A DNA stretch of 64,000 nt from assembly GCF_943193095.1 (NCBI RefSeq), contig NZ_CALPCV010000006.1, positions 41,140 through 105,139 on the forward strand, given 5' to 3'. The notes beneath the pieces are model-generated. The model worked only from the letters and a program-made list of their open reading frames with translations, did no database searches and had not been told where the DNA came from. This DNA is from Parasutterella muris (lineage in GTDB: Bacteria; Pseudomonadota; Gammaproteobacteria; Burkholderiales; Burkholderiaceae_F). How positions within the stretch are numbered: position 1 is the first letter of the stretch; each line of letters starts with the position of its first letter. A program made the position numbers and the translations under genes. Below, one piece after another: positions 26,243 through 35,356 of this stretch.

Positions 26243-27139
26243 TTACATCAGAATCGGATCATAGTAGCCGGCAAAAAGAACGGACGCTCTCAGAAGCAGA
26301 GCCCCGATAATGCCCAAGACGGCAGTGCAGACCAATACCTTATGACTTCTGGTCAGGATCGTGGCAACGAGCGGCACTAAACTGCCGAATAGAATCACGC
26401 CAAGCCAGAACATCAGCGCGTTAGGACCGTAAAGGAGGCTCTCTGCGCCCACTCTTGCCGCTTCCATATTGGAGGACAGCGATACATGCAGGAAGGCAAA
26501 GATCGTCAGAAGCTCGGCGATTTCAACCCAAATAGAAGTTGTGCGGCTCCACTTAACGCGGCTTGCGTCAATCTGGCCGAATACCATCAGAAGCTCAATT
26601 GCGCCAACGGAACAGGCCATGCCGGAGATAATCCAAAGAATCGGAATAATGGCTGAATTCCAGAAAGGAATACCTACGGCCTGAGTCAGCAGGAAACCCG
26701 AGTACACCGTGCAGGCCGCGCCAAGCGCGGAAAAGATGCCGTTGAACCAATTGGAATCAGCCATCTGCTGCCACTTCTCACCCTTGAACAAAATCCCGGC
26801 ACAGATCATCGAGTAAAAGAGCGAACCGACGCAGAGCAGCGACAACAGACAAATACCAATGAACATCCAGGAGCTGAGGTTAAGCGCCATATCAAAGACG
26901 GAACTTAAAACCGCAAACGGAAGGTTCAGCATTCTTGCCAGATGGCTGACCACGAGCAGCGTGCCGATAATGGCGGCCGCCGTCAAAAGGTACACAAACT
27001 TTTTCTGGCGAACCCAATAGTTGAGGAAAAAGCCCATGCCGGAAAGTCCGACCGCCCAGAGGAATAAGGCGATCGTCCAGCCCCAGTGCGCGGCTTCAAG
27101 CTGAGTTGTCATTAAATTAAAATCGGCGATGTTTGTCAT
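26243..27139 (-). CDS. NrfD/PsrC-type membrane anchor subunit of a molybdoenzyme
   Basis: A 298-residue integral membrane protein with eight hydrophobic segments. It should oxidise quinol and pass electrons to the ferredoxin subunit, as PsrC, NrfD and TtrC do. Family-like elements are WGWTIALFLWAVGLSGMG at the first helix, SHLARMLNLP, the LNLSSWMFIG stretch and, near the C-terminus, SLLYGPNALMFWLGVILFG. No haem-binding pattern is obvious. It begins 2 bp after the ferredoxin gene stops and ends the three-gene operon before a terminator. Confidence 0.85.
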   Translation of the reverse strand: MTNIADFNLMTTQLEAAHWGWTIALFLWAVGLSGMGFFLNYWVRQKKFVYLLTAAAIIGTLLVVSHLARMLNLPFAVLSSVFDMALNLSSWMFIGICLLSLLCVGSLFYSMICAGILFKGEKWQQMADSNWFNGIFSALGAACTVYSGFLLTQAVGIPFWNSAIIPILWIISGMACSVGAIELLMVFGQIDASRVKWSRTTSIWVEIAELLTIFAFLHVSLSSNMEAARVGAESLLYGPNALMFWLGVILFGSLVPLVATILTRSHKVLVCTAVLGIIGALLLRASVLFAGYYDPILM

Positions 27140-27141
27140 AT

Positions 27142-27714
27142 TTACACCACTACGAAGAAGTTGGGACGAGTGCCTTTCTGAGGCATCAGTGTTTCTGTTT
27201 TGGACTGACGGATTCTCTGCGCGATCAAAGAATTCGGATCATTGATGTCGCCAAACGCTCGGGCTCCCGCCGGGCAAGCCTTAACACAGGCAGGCTGTTC
27301 GCCGTTCTCAATGAGCTTCATGCAGCCCTCTCCAATACATTTCATCGGCAGTCCGCTGTCCGGATGCGACCAGCGCGCATCATAGGGACAGCTTGCGATG
27401 CAGTAATTGCATCCGACACACTTATTCGGATCAGTACGAACTAAACCGTTTTCGTCATAGTAGTTCGCGCCGAACGGACACGTTCTAACGCAGGGTGCAT
27501 CCGAACACTGCTGGCACTGAACCAGCAGCGTCACCGGACGACGAACTTCGGACTGAACTTTACGGATATTGGAAGCGGGCCAATTTCGTTTCGGAATGGA
27601 TCGATTCAGCATCTCCGGGAAATTCGTCTGAGAACAGGCCAACACGCACGCACCGCAGCCGATACACTGAGTTGCGTCAAACAAATGAGCCAACTGTTTC
27701 TTAGATTCACTCAT
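27142..27714 (-). CDS. Four-cluster ferredoxin electron-transfer subunit (PsrB/TtrB/DmsB-like)
   Basis: A 190-residue iron-sulfur protein that should carry electrons from the membrane anchor to the catalytic subunit. Cysteine groups are CIGCGACVLAC, CQQCSDAPCVRTCP, CVGCNYCIASCP and CIGEGC followed by PACVKACP. In the last group the first two cysteines are four residues apart instead of the usual two. There is no signal peptide, so export would be as a hitch-hiker with the Tat-bearing catalytic subunit. It lies 5 bp after the catalytic gene and 2 bp before the anchor gene. Confidence 0.92.
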   Translation of the reverse strand: MSESKKQLAHLFDATQCIGCGACVLACSQTNFPEMLNRSIPKRNWPASNIRKVQSEVRRPVTLLVQCQQCSDAPCVRTCPFGANYYDENGLVRTDPNKCVGCNYCIASCPYDARWSHPDSGLPMKCIGEGCMKLIENGEQPACVKACPAGARAFGDINDPNSLIAQRIRQSKTETLMPQKGTRPNFFVVV

Positions 27715-27719
27715 GATGG

Positions 27720-30302
27720 TTATCCTCTCACCTTGTTGATGCGCACTGCGGAGTTGTTGGCGACATTGCCGACTACCAGCTGGGCATAACCTGTGTCGTA
27801 CCAGTGCGAATTAATACCTTCTTTCACGAACTGATAGTTCGGATCCTTGATCAGTGTTTTTGTTCGGACACCGCCGGAAAAACCATAGGCGAAGACCGCG
27901 CCCGGAACGACTCGTTTGGTGACCGTGACCTGCGTATTGGCTTTATAGCCGGAGTCCATGCCCTCCACTTCAATCATGTCGCCGTTTCTGATGCCGAGGC
28001 GAGCCGCATCTTGCGGATTCATCCAGACAGTACGGTCACCCATGAAGCGAGTGGGCTGTGTAAACATATTGAGACCGGAGCAGGTCACACAGTTCTTGCC
28101 GGAAACCAAAATAAATTCATTGGAATCGGCTTTGGGCTGCGTATAAGCCGGAGACGGGATGTAGCCGGAAATCGGAGCGATCGCCTGAGCGTATCCGGGT
28201 TTAGAGAACGACTTAAAGCCGTAAATCTCAACTTTGCCAGTCGGAGTACCAAACGGCTTCAAATAAGGATATTCGCCGTATTTCTTGGTCTTAATCGTAG
28301 CCCAGCCGTTTTCGCTGATCGACTTACGAATCGCTTCTGCGCTTCCGGGCTTTTTCTTTTCGCAGTCATCCAGGAACTTCTTGTAGCCGCGGTCAACAAA
28401 AGCGCCGAAGTAAGCGTTGAATTCCTCTGCGGTTTTGCATCCCTTGTAGCCGACGCGCTCGGCTCTTTCGGGATATGCTCTGCGCAGAATCTCCAAAAGA
28501 ATCCAGACATCATGACGCGCTTCACAGCCTTTAGGCGGAGTAAGCTGCGGGTCTGAGAGATAAATCGATCCGTCTCGGGCCCATTTAACGCCGGACATAT
28601 CTCTGCGTTCCATGAAGTACGTGGCGGGCAGCACATAATCGGCGTAATCCACAAGTTCCTGAGGCAGCACGTCTTGAACAACTACCAAATCCAGCTTTTT
28701 AAGGTTTTCCGCGAGTTTTTTCGCATCCGCCTGGCGATGGAACATGGTCGTGCCGACAAAGAAGGCCGCTTTAATCGGATAGGGTTTTCCGGAAACCGCT
28801 GCGTCAAGCGCAACCGAATAAGTACCGGACGTTTCGGGATAGACAATCTTATCGATTCGCTTTTCTTTAGCCATAGCCCAGGTTTCGCCGTTCGGACCTT
28901 TGCCTGCGGCTACGCTCGGAAGCTTAAAGCCCGCACCGGCAGTTACGATCAGGCCGCCGGGCTGATCGATATTGCCGTTCATCGCGTTGGCAATGCAGAT
29001 AAGCTGATAAAGCTCCACGTCGGTTCCGTTCTTAGAGGTATACCAGCCATCGTCGATACAGCCCTTATTGTTGGCATAGTCAAAAGCAATCCCCTTAAGC
29101 GATTCAGGACGAATGCCGGTGATTTCCTGGACCTTTTCAGGTGTGTATTCGCTCGCAAGCTTTTTAAGCACGCTAAAAGCGGTTCTGACAGGCTCTTTTT
29201 CTCCGTTTGCAAGAATCGCCTCTCCGCTGAATTCGAGCTCCGGTTTAAAGTTCTGGTCTTCAATAAAGCCGATCGCGGCTCCTTTTTCATCTCTCTTTAC
29301 CGAACGAAGAGAAAATGTTCCGGCACTATTGGCGACAACAAAAACGGAAGCACTTCCGTCTTTGCGGAAATCAGCCTCTGTAAGCGGCGTACCGTTTGAT
29401 TTAATGAGATAAGCACCGTTGGTGTGACGGATCATAAATTCTCTATCAAAGGTCTTGTTTTCAATCATTTGATTGATAAGACCTAAGACAAATGCGGCAT
29501 CGGTGCCGGGACGAATGCCGACCCAATCCGCATTGCCGTAAGCAATGTCCGGCATTCTCGGATCGATCGCCACGACATGGCAGCCGCGGGCGCGCGCTTC
29601 GTTCAGCGTATGAAGCGCGCCCATGGAGCTACCCATCGATCTTCCGATCAGCAGAAGATAACGCAGGTGCGCATAATCAGGTTCTAGTTTTCCAGCTCCG
29701 CTGAAGCCTTTTCCAAATACCCAGTCTCGAGCCGCAATGCCGCCGAGATTACAGGTAGACTGATGACCGATATCGTTGGGTGAGCCTAATGGGAAGGTCA
29801 GCCATTTGCTAAAGCCGGAGAACGAGTGAGATGTCGTACTGATGCAGCTTTCTCCGTTCTCTTCAACAAGTTTCCTGAGTTTAGAGGCGATCGCATCCAG
29901 CGCTTCATCCCAAGTCACTTCCGCAAATTTGCCTTCGCCTCGTTCGCCGACGCGCTTCAGTGGCTTGCGAAGACGAAGCGGATGGTTCCATACCCACATC
30001 GCGGCGGCACCTCTTCCGCAGTAGCCTTGCTGCGGGTGCCCTGGATTCGGAAAAATTCGGACCGTACTTTCCGAAATCTCCTCTCCTTCCTTCTTCATAG
30101 CCAGAAGACCGCAAAAAGCGCCGCACATCGTGCAGGCGACCGGATGTTTACTCCAGCCTTCCTTTTCAAGTTTTTTAATTTCTTCGGCTGCCGCTGTCAG
30201 AGACAAGCAAGGCATTGCAGCCGCGGCGGCAGCCGCGGCAGTGTTTTTCAAGAGAACACGCCGAGAAACGGATAAGTCGACCAGTCCTTTAGACATATTC
30301 AT
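27720..30302 (-). CDS. Molybdopterin oxidoreductase catalytic subunit, polysulfide/thiosulfate/tetrathionate reductase-like
   Basis: An 860-residue periplasmic Mo-bisMGD enzyme. A Tat signal (SRRVLLKNTAAAAAAAA, cleavage near LTAAA) opens it, followed by the [4Fe-4S] ligands C57, C60, C64 (CTMCGAFC) and C95 (YCGRG). C184 in STCNLGG is the candidate molybdenum ligand, which points to the Cys-ligated PsrA/PhsA/TtrA-type branch rather than the serine-ligated DMSO reductases. Cofactor-binding patterns LIGRSMGSSMG, VAIDPRMPD and LVSGKNCVTCSG follow. Substrate is not decidable from sequence. No TorD-type chaperone gene is nearby. Two ATGs two codons apart both fit; AAGGA lies 4 and 10 nt before them. 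Confidence 0.88.
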   Translation of the reverse strand: MNMSKGLVDLSVSRRVLLKNTAAAAAAAAMPCLSLTAAAEEIKKLEKEGWSKHPVACTMCGAFCGLLAMKKEGEEISESTVRIFPNPGHPQQGYCGRGAAAMWVWNHPLRLRKPLKRVGERGEGKFAEVTWDEALDAIASKLRKLVEENGESCISTTSHSFSGFSKWLTFPLGSPNDIGHQSTCNLGGIAARDWVFGKGFSGAGKLEPDYAHLRYLLLIGRSMGSSMGALHTLNEARARGCHVVAIDPRMPDIAYGNADWVGIRPGTDAAFVLGLINQMIENKTFDREFMIRHTNGAYLIKSNGTPLTEADFRKDGSASVFVVANSAGTFSLRSVKRDEKGAAIGFIEDQNFKPELEFSGEAILANGEKEPVRTAFSVLKKLASEYTPEKVQEITGIRPESLKGIAFDYANNKGCIDDGWYTSKNGTDVELYQLICIANAMNGNIDQPGGLIVTAGAGFKLPSVAAGKGPNGETWAMAKEKRIDKIVYPETSGTYSVALDAAVSGKPYPIKAAFFVGTTMFHRQADAKKLAENLKKLDLVVVQDVLPQELVDYADYVLPATYFMERRDMSGVKWARDGSIYLSDPQLTPPKGCEARHDVWILLEILRRAYPERAERVGYKGCKTAEEFNAYFGAFVDRGYKKFLDDCEKKKPGSAEAIRKSISENGWATIKTKKYGEYPYLKPFGTPTGKVEIYGFKSFSKPGYAQAIAPISGYIPSPAYTQPKADSNEFILVSGKNCVTCSGLNMFTQPTRFMGDRTVWMNPQDAARLGIRNGDMIEVEGMDSGYKANTQVTVTKRVVPGAVFAYGFSGGVRTKTLIKDPNYQFVKEGINSHWYDTGYAQLVVGNVANNSAVRINKVRG

Positions 30303-30333
30303 TTATTCCTTGTATTGGGGTGCAAAAACAAGG

Positions 30334-30347
30334 ACAGATTAATCTGT
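30334..30347. promoter_or_regulatory. Perfect 14-bp palindrome, candidate operator of the molybdoenzyme operon
   Basis: ACAGATTAATCTGT reads the same on both strands and lies 32 bp upstream of the catalytic-subunit start, where a repressor or response-regulator dimer could act. No consensus known to me matches it exactly. Confidence 0.45.
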
Positions 30348-30555
30348 TCAATTTACGGATAAACCCGATAAATATCCTAAGGAAACTGTCTCATGGACAT
30401 TTCTTGTATATCTTTTTTGAAAATTATTGAGGTTTGATGCGAAAATAAAGCGATAGCTTCGTCAAATTTTTAAAAAGTGTAACAACAGGAGCAAGAATTA
30501 GTGTTTTCACCAACTATTCAATGACCTCAATCTGATTTGTCTCATTTTTCTTCTG

Positions 30556-30586
30556 AAAAAAAACCGCACCTTTTTTGAAGATGCGG
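30556..30586 (-). terminator. Terminator of the phosphate-transporter gene
   Basis: On the minus strand CCGCATCTT pairs with AAGGTGCGG (one G-U pair) around a 5-nt loop, followed by eight T. It is the only separator between pit and the molybdoenzyme operon on the same strand. Confidence 0.85.
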
Positions 30587-30604
30587 CTAATTGAGCTAAG
30601 TACC

Positions 30605-32896
30605 TTATTTATGCTCTACAGCGTATTCAGGGGCGCCGTTATCTCGATCCGGATCAGAAAGAACAATGTTTAGTTCTCTCTGCAGGAGCACAATAACCGT
30701 ATAGCGGTTCACGATCTCGCGATAAAGCTGCAGGATGCTCAAATAAAGCTCACTGCGGTGCAGCGGCATTTGATGATCTTCAATCTGCTTCATCAGCTCG
30801 ATCTGGAATTTGTTGACCTCTTCAAGGTTGGTATCAGAGAGTCTCAGCAGAATATCGTCTGAAATCTCGCCGGCTTCCACATACTTGGAAAGCGTATGCT
30901 CAAGTCCGTTCAGCTCGTTCGAAGCCTGGAGCAGATTGCTGCGCAGAACGCCCTTAAAGACCGAATGAGAATTCGCCAGATGATCCTCCATCTGAGAAAG
31001 CGTATTGCGCAGATCCTGAGCAACGTCCTTCATATTGGAGAAAGTCCGGTAATAATAATTTCGAGCGTCATAATCCTTGCTCGGACCTTCGCCGCGTACG
31101 CACATCAGATAGTACTGGCTTCGCATATAGGAAATCTTATCGAGAAGGCCCTGCGCTCTCAGACGGGTTTTCTTGAGTTCCTCATAGTCCTCGGCAAGGA
31201 AGTTGGTCATGGCCGTCGAAAAAATGGAAACAGTATCGTCCAAGTTCTTGGCAATCGCATGATTGAGCTTCAGTCTCAGCTCCTCACGAACCATTCCCGG
31301 ATTAATGCCCTCTGTCTCAATAACTTTCTCTTTCTTCGGGAAGAAGTTGCTCTTGAAGAGACGAATGATCACGAGGATGCCGCCGAGCACCATAAACCAA
31401 GGCCCGAACCAAATGCAGAGCAGTACGGCAATACCGGCAAGAATAAACGCGGTAAAGCCGGTCAGAAACCATCCGCTGATCACAGCCATAACGCCGGAAA
31501 TTCGATAAACCGCAGTCTCTCGGTCCCATGCGCCATCGGCAAGAGAAGAAGCCATGGCAACCATGAAGGTCACATAGGTGGTGGACAGAGGAAGCTTCAT
31601 CGAAGTGGCAGCCGCAATCAGGATACTGGCCAAAACCAGATTGACCGACGCACGCACCTCGTCAAAGGGCAGCGCGATCTCGCCTTTTTTCAGACGCGGC
31701 TTTTCAAAACGAGAATTGATACCGCGCAGCACACTGTCCGGAAGCAGCTGATTCAGAATCTTCTTTGCGCTGAGCGCAGACCGCACCATCACGCGGCCGC
31801 CTGTTGTCGCACCAAACTGCTCCTTGTCGCTTCTTTCGCTTGCTGACAAATTAATCGCGGTCTGCACCACACGTTTAGCTTTCGGGCTGAACCACAGTGT
31901 GAGAACCATGATAAGACCCGAGAGAACCAGGTAAATGGTCGGTGTGCGCACGGACTCCTTTAGCGCGCCCATGTAAAGGGTCTGAGGTGTCAGTGCTTCG
32001 TTCGCGGCCTTAGCTGCCGCCGCAATGTCTACGGACTGCATCGCGGCAAGCGGAACGCCGACGAAGTTCACAAGGTCGTTGCCCGCGAACGCGAACGCCA
32101 GCGCGAAAGTGCCCGCAAGAATCACAACGCGCAGCGCATTAAAGTTAAAGAACCAAATCAGCAGCTGGAAGACCGCAGAGACACCGATGAAACATGACCA
32201 AAGAATGGTTGAAGTATTGCTGTCAAGGAAGCTGAGCAGCTCAGGCGTCATAAAGGAAGCGCCCTTTGCGCCCTTCATGATGAGGAAGTAGAAAATCGCA
32301 GTAATGCAGAGGCCGGAATATATACCGCCTAAGAATCGATAAACTTTTTGATATTTAAAAGAGAAAATGACGCGAATCAGCCACTGAATCACAGCGCCGA
32401 AGGTAAATGCAATGGCAACTGAAACCAAAATCGCGGTAATAATCGTAAATGCCTTTTCATTATTGATATAGGCACCGAGACCGGCAAGGGAGCCGCTGCT
32501 GACCCACAGTTTGTAGGCTGCGGAAATCACCGCTGCGCCTAAAAGCTCAAATACAATCGATACGGTTGTGGAGGTCGGAAGACCGAGGGAATTAAACGTA
32601 TCCAACAGAAGGACATCTGTCAGCATGACCGCAAAGAAGATCAGCATGACATCCCAAAAGGTAAACAGCTGGGGATTGAAAATACCGCTTCTGGCGATCT
32701 CCATCATACCGCTTGAGAACGTACACCCTAAAAGTACGCCGGCGGCAGCTACACCCAACACCACGTTGTAACGCGCTGTTCTAGAGCCAAGCGCTGAACT
32801 CAGAAAATTGACTGCATCGTTACTGACGCCAACGAACAAATTAACGCACGCCAACAGCATCAGAAAGACCATCGTACAGGTTAAAAAGGTATCCAT
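30605..32896 (-). CDS. Pit-family inorganic phosphate transporter with a cytoplasmic PhoU-like tail
   Basis: A low-affinity phosphate/cation symporter of the inner membrane, 763 residues from the ATG at 32896. A TTG four codons upstream would lengthen it slightly, and neither has a good ribosome-binding site. The inverted-repeat signatures are visible twice: GVSNDAVNFLSSALGSR with NSLGLPTSTTVSIVFELLG, and AGNDLVNFVGVPLAAM with KLPLSTTYVTFMVAMASSL. About 11 membrane segments are followed from roughly residue 545 by a soluble, helical region of about 215 residues resembling PhoU domains. That long form is typical of several anaerobe lineages. Transcribed alone. Confidence 0.88.
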   Translation of the reverse strand: MDTFLTCTMVFLMLLACVNLFVGVSNDAVNFLSSALGSRTARYNVVLGVAAAGVLLGCTFSSGMMEIARSGIFNPQLFTFWDVMLIFFAVMLTDVLLLDTFNSLGLPTSTTVSIVFELLGAAVISAAYKLWVSSGSLAGLGAYINNEKAFTIITAILVSVAIAFTFGAVIQWLIRVIFSFKYQKVYRFLGGIYSGLCITAIFYFLIMKGAKGASFMTPELLSFLDSNTSTILWSCFIGVSAVFQLLIWFFNFNALRVVILAGTFALAFAFAGNDLVNFVGVPLAAMQSVDIAAAAKAANEALTPQTLYMGALKESVRTPTIYLVLSGLIMVLTLWFSPKAKRVVQTAINLSASERSDKEQFGATTGGRVMVRSALSAKKILNQLLPDSVLRGINSRFEKPRLKKGEIALPFDEVRASVNLVLASILIAAATSMKLPLSTTYVTFMVAMASSLADGAWDRETAVYRISGVMAVISGWFLTGFTAFILAGIAVLLCIWFGPWFMVLGGILVIIRLFKSNFFPKKEKVIETEGINPGMVREELRLKLNHAIAKNLDDTVSIFSTAMTNFLAEDYEELKKTRLRAQGLLDKISYMRSQYYLMCVRGEGPSKDYDARNYYYRTFSNMKDVAQDLRNTLSQMEDHLANSHSVFKGVLRSNLLQASNELNGLEHTLSKYVEAGEISDDILLRLSDTNLEEVNKFQIELMKQIEDHQMPLHRSELYLSILQLYREIVNRYTVIVLLQRELNIVLSDPDRDNGAPEYAVEHK

Positions 32897-33066
32897 ACTA
32901 AAATTCAAATTTTTAAACGGGGCAATTCTATTAGCGCTTTATGACGAAATAATTACAAACCATCAAAAACACCCCTTCCATTTGTGTCTAAGAACTACTA
33001 CCTCAAAAGTAATCCTAAACCCTGTACCGCCTAAGTGGCACTTTGTATCTCAATATTTGGCCCTCA

Positions 33067-33100
33067 TTTAGGTTTTTTGTTAGTGCAACCTTTAGGTTTT
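33067..33100 (+). repeat. Direct repeat TTTAGGTTTT upstream of the exported protein gene
   Basis: TTTAGGTTTT occurs at 33067-33076 and 33091-33100, 24 bp apart start to start and about 60-90 bp before the GTG start. It could be a paired regulator site. The surrounding sequence is AT-rich, so chance is possible. Confidence 0.3.
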
Positions 33101-33157
33101 ACGAATATTTGCGCTAGCATTCTTTTTTGTTATTTTTGTTAATTTTCAGAGGTCATC

Positions 33158-34210
33158 GTGAATCTCAAACTTTTATCGGCACAGTCAGCTGTCGCACTTT
33201 CACTTATTTCCTTTGCCTCATTGAGCCACGCAGATTTTCTCTCCGATTTGTTCGGTTCCTCAAATAAAGAACCCGTTGCTCTTAATCAAACAACACAATC
33301 CATCATGACCTCCTCCCCGATTTGGGTGATCGACGGGAAAAATACTTCAGCATGGAGCGTTGTTGCAGGTAAAAAACCGAAGAAAGGAGCCACTCCTCTT
33401 CTTCTGAAACAGGACAAAGGCACGCTCGGTCTCATCCCTGCTCAGATGGATGTTGGCTATGTTGCGACGACCGCAGCAAAAGTTTCTCTGGCTCAGCCGA
33501 TTTCCGTTTCTTTTGAAAAAAACGGCGATGCGCTTCTGAAATACGGCAATAGCAAGCAGCCGATCTCGCTTGCGTTCAAGCTGAGAGCTTATGATGTCAG
33601 CGGCCTTAAGATCGCTTCCTTCCTCAAAAACCGCCAGGGCGGAGACCTCGCTGAAGTCGAACGAGTTGGAAATGCCACATTCCCTCAGGGCTCCATCGCT
33701 TATAAAGCCGACACGACGTTCCTGAACGACGAAATGGTTATGCCGGTTAACGAAAACTTCACCAGCGCTAAAACCAGCAGCGAGCTGCTGACAAACTTCA
33801 ACAAGATTCCGTTCTGCCTGAAACGCGTCTCCGGCCACGCTTACGGCATTATGTTCGACGGCAATGATCCGAAGGCTAAGAGCGGCACATTCTCTGTAAC
33901 TCCGGTCAAACGCGACACCATGTTCTGCACGCCGACAGGAGAACCCTCTGTTGCAAAAGGCTCCTGGGTCCTCGTTAACAGCCCCAAGACACATGCGGTT
34001 GTCCTGACAATGCCTAAGGAAGTCACTCCGGCTGAATACGGCATTGATTCCAACGAAAGCGGTGTTTCCAAGCTCGCCTTCATTGCTCCTTCTAAAGGCG
34101 ACAAGATTTTCCGTCCGGGCAAATTCTTCGCTAAGGGCACAACCCTTGAAAGCCGCCGCTATTTCTTTAATACAACAGCTGCCGAAGCAATCCTGAAAGC
34201 TGCTCAGTAA
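33158..34210 (+). CDS. Exported protein of unknown function
   Basis: A 350-residue protein I do not recognise. Translation starts at GTG with AGAGG 5 nt upstream. Residues 1-25 form a clear Sec signal peptide ending SLSHA, so the product is periplasmic or surface-exposed. No lipobox, membrane helix or catalytic motif is evident. The mature part is rich in lysine, serine and beta-prone segments, with two cysteines (in PFCLKRV and TMFCTPTG, about 50 residues apart) that could form a disulfide. It stands alone between pit and dusA and has its own terminator. Codon use looks like that of a well-expressed gene. Confidence 0.75.
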   Translation: MNLKLLSAQSAVALSLISFASLSHADFLSDLFGSSNKEPVALNQTTQSIMTSSPIWVIDGKNTSAWSVVAGKKPKKGATPLLLKQDKGTLGLIPAQMDVGYVATTAAKVSLAQPISVSFEKNGDALLKYGNSKQPISLAFKLRAYDVSGLKIASFLKNRQGGDLAEVERVGNATFPQGSIAYKADTTFLNDEMVMPVNENFTSAKTSSELLTNFNKIPFCLKRVSGHAYGIMFDGNDPKAKSGTFSVTPVKRDTMFCTPTGEPSVAKGSWVLVNSPKTHAVVLTMPKEVTPAEYGIDSNESGVSKLAFIAPSKGDKIFRPGKFFAKGTTLESRRYFFNTTAAEAILKAAQ

Positions 34211-34280
34211 TTATGTTTTGAGAGGATTTATTCCCTTCAAAAAAATCAGGCAGACCATTCAATATGACCTGCCCGACACA

Positions 34281-34315
34281 AAAACCTCATTTCACAGTGA
34301 ATGAGGTTTTTGTTT
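34281..34315 (+). terminator. Bidirectional terminator between the exported-protein gene and dusA
   Basis: An 11-bp stem AAAACCTCATT/AATGAGGTTTT (34281-34291 with 34300-34310) with an 8-nt loop ends in TTTTTGTTTT on the plus strand. The A-rich left flank gives a short T-run on the minus strand for dusA. Confidence 0.85.
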
Positions 34316-34321
34316 TATTGG

Positions 34322-35356
34322 TTAGGAGAAAAACTCGCTGTCCTCTGCCGAAAACTGATCGACGTCAGTCCACCCGGCTTTGCCGTAGGCGTAACGGAAG
34401 ATATCCGCACCCTTCTCACGAATCAGAGCGGCATCGCTCAGCGTGCGTCTCCAGACCTTGGCGCCCGCCAATCCGGTCAGAAGGCCATGCATGTGACGGC
34501 AGGCCGCACGAAGCGAATGATCGTCAGGTTTAATCAGACGAACATAGCGCTCCATCTCATCAATCACCTGCTCGCGCGTCACGGGTTCATGCTCGTCGCC
34601 GTAAATTCTCGCGTCAACATCCGCAAGCAGCCAAGGCGTATAGTAGGCCGCTCTGCCAAGCATCACGCCGTCAACATGTTTGAGCTGTTCATCTGCGACT
34701 CCGAGATCCGGAATCGCTCCGTTGATCACGATAATTACATCCGGGAAGTCTTTCTTAAGCTGATAAACAACTCCACGGCGAAGCGGCGGCACTTCTCGAT
34801 TTTCTTTCGGGGAAAGCCCCTTAAGCCAAGCGTTTCTCGAGTGAACAATAAAAACTCGTACGCCGGCCTCATAGAGCGTTCCGACAAAATCTCTGACGAA
34901 GGCATACTCTTCAATCTGATCGATTCCAATACGGTGCTTCACTGTGACGGGAACGCTGCAGGCGTCCTGCATCGCTTTGACGCAGTCTGCGACAAGGTTC
35001 GGCTCAGACATCAGGCACGCTCCGAAAGAGCCCTTCTGCACGCGCTCAGAGGGACAGCCGCAGTTAAGATTCACTTCGTCATAGCCCCATTTCTCTGCCA
35101 GCGCGGCGCCGTGCGCCAAGTCCTTCGGGTCTGAGCCGCCTAACTGCAGTGCTACCGTATGCTCCTCAGGAGAAAAATCCAAGTGATGCGGGACATCTCC
35201 GTGCACCAGAGCACCGGTCGTTACCATTTCTGTATAAAGGCGCGCCCGCTTGGTCAGAAGGCGATGAAAATAGCGGCAATGGCGATCTGTCAAATCAAGC
35301 ATCGGAGCGACACAGAAACGCCAGTCCTGCGGATTCAGAATTGTTGTATCAGGCAC
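34322..35356 (-). CDS. dusA: tRNA-dihydrouridine(20/20a) synthase DusA
   Basis: An FMN enzyme that reduces uridines in the tRNA D-loop. The 344 residues begin with the barrel-entry motif RFCVAPMLDLTDRHCRYF, continue with YTEMVTTGAL and LQLGGSDP, and carry the catalytic cysteine C101 in NLNCGCPSERVQKGSFGACL. VKHRIGID and GVMLGRAAYYTPWLL are typical of the DusA branch. The start codon touches the ychJ-like stop, so the two are co-transcribed behind typA. Confidence 0.95.
   Translation of the reverse strand: MPDTTILNPQDWRFCVAPMLDLTDRHCRYFHRLLTKRARLYTEMVTTGALVHGDVPHHLDFSPEEHTVALQLGGSDPKDLAHGAALAEKWGYDEVNLNCGCPSERVQKGSFGACLMSEPNLVADCVKAMQDACSVPVTVKHRIGIDQIEEYAFVRDFVGTLYEAGVRVFIVHSRNAWLKGLSPKENREVPPLRRGVVYQLKKDFPDVIIVINGAIPDLGVADEQLKHVDGVMLGRAAYYTPWLLADVDARIYGDEHEPVTREQVIDEMERYVRLIKPDDHSLRAACRHMHGLLTGLAGAKVWRRTLSDAALIREKGADIFRYAYGKAGWTDVDQFSAEDSEFFS

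Larger units (their letters stand above)
30303..30604. promoter_or_regulatory. AT-rich upstream region of the molybdoenzyme operon
   Basis: The 302 bp hold no gene. They contain the palindrome at 30334-30347, the pit terminator at 30556-30586 and long A/T-rich stretches. I looked for an FNR-type TTGAT-N4-ATCAA box and found none. Confidence 0.5.

Noticed and set aside
30303..30555. FNR/ANR binding site for the molybdoenzyme operon
   Set aside because: No TTGAT-N4-ATCAA or one-mismatch version at a useful position. Only the different palindrome at 30334 was found.
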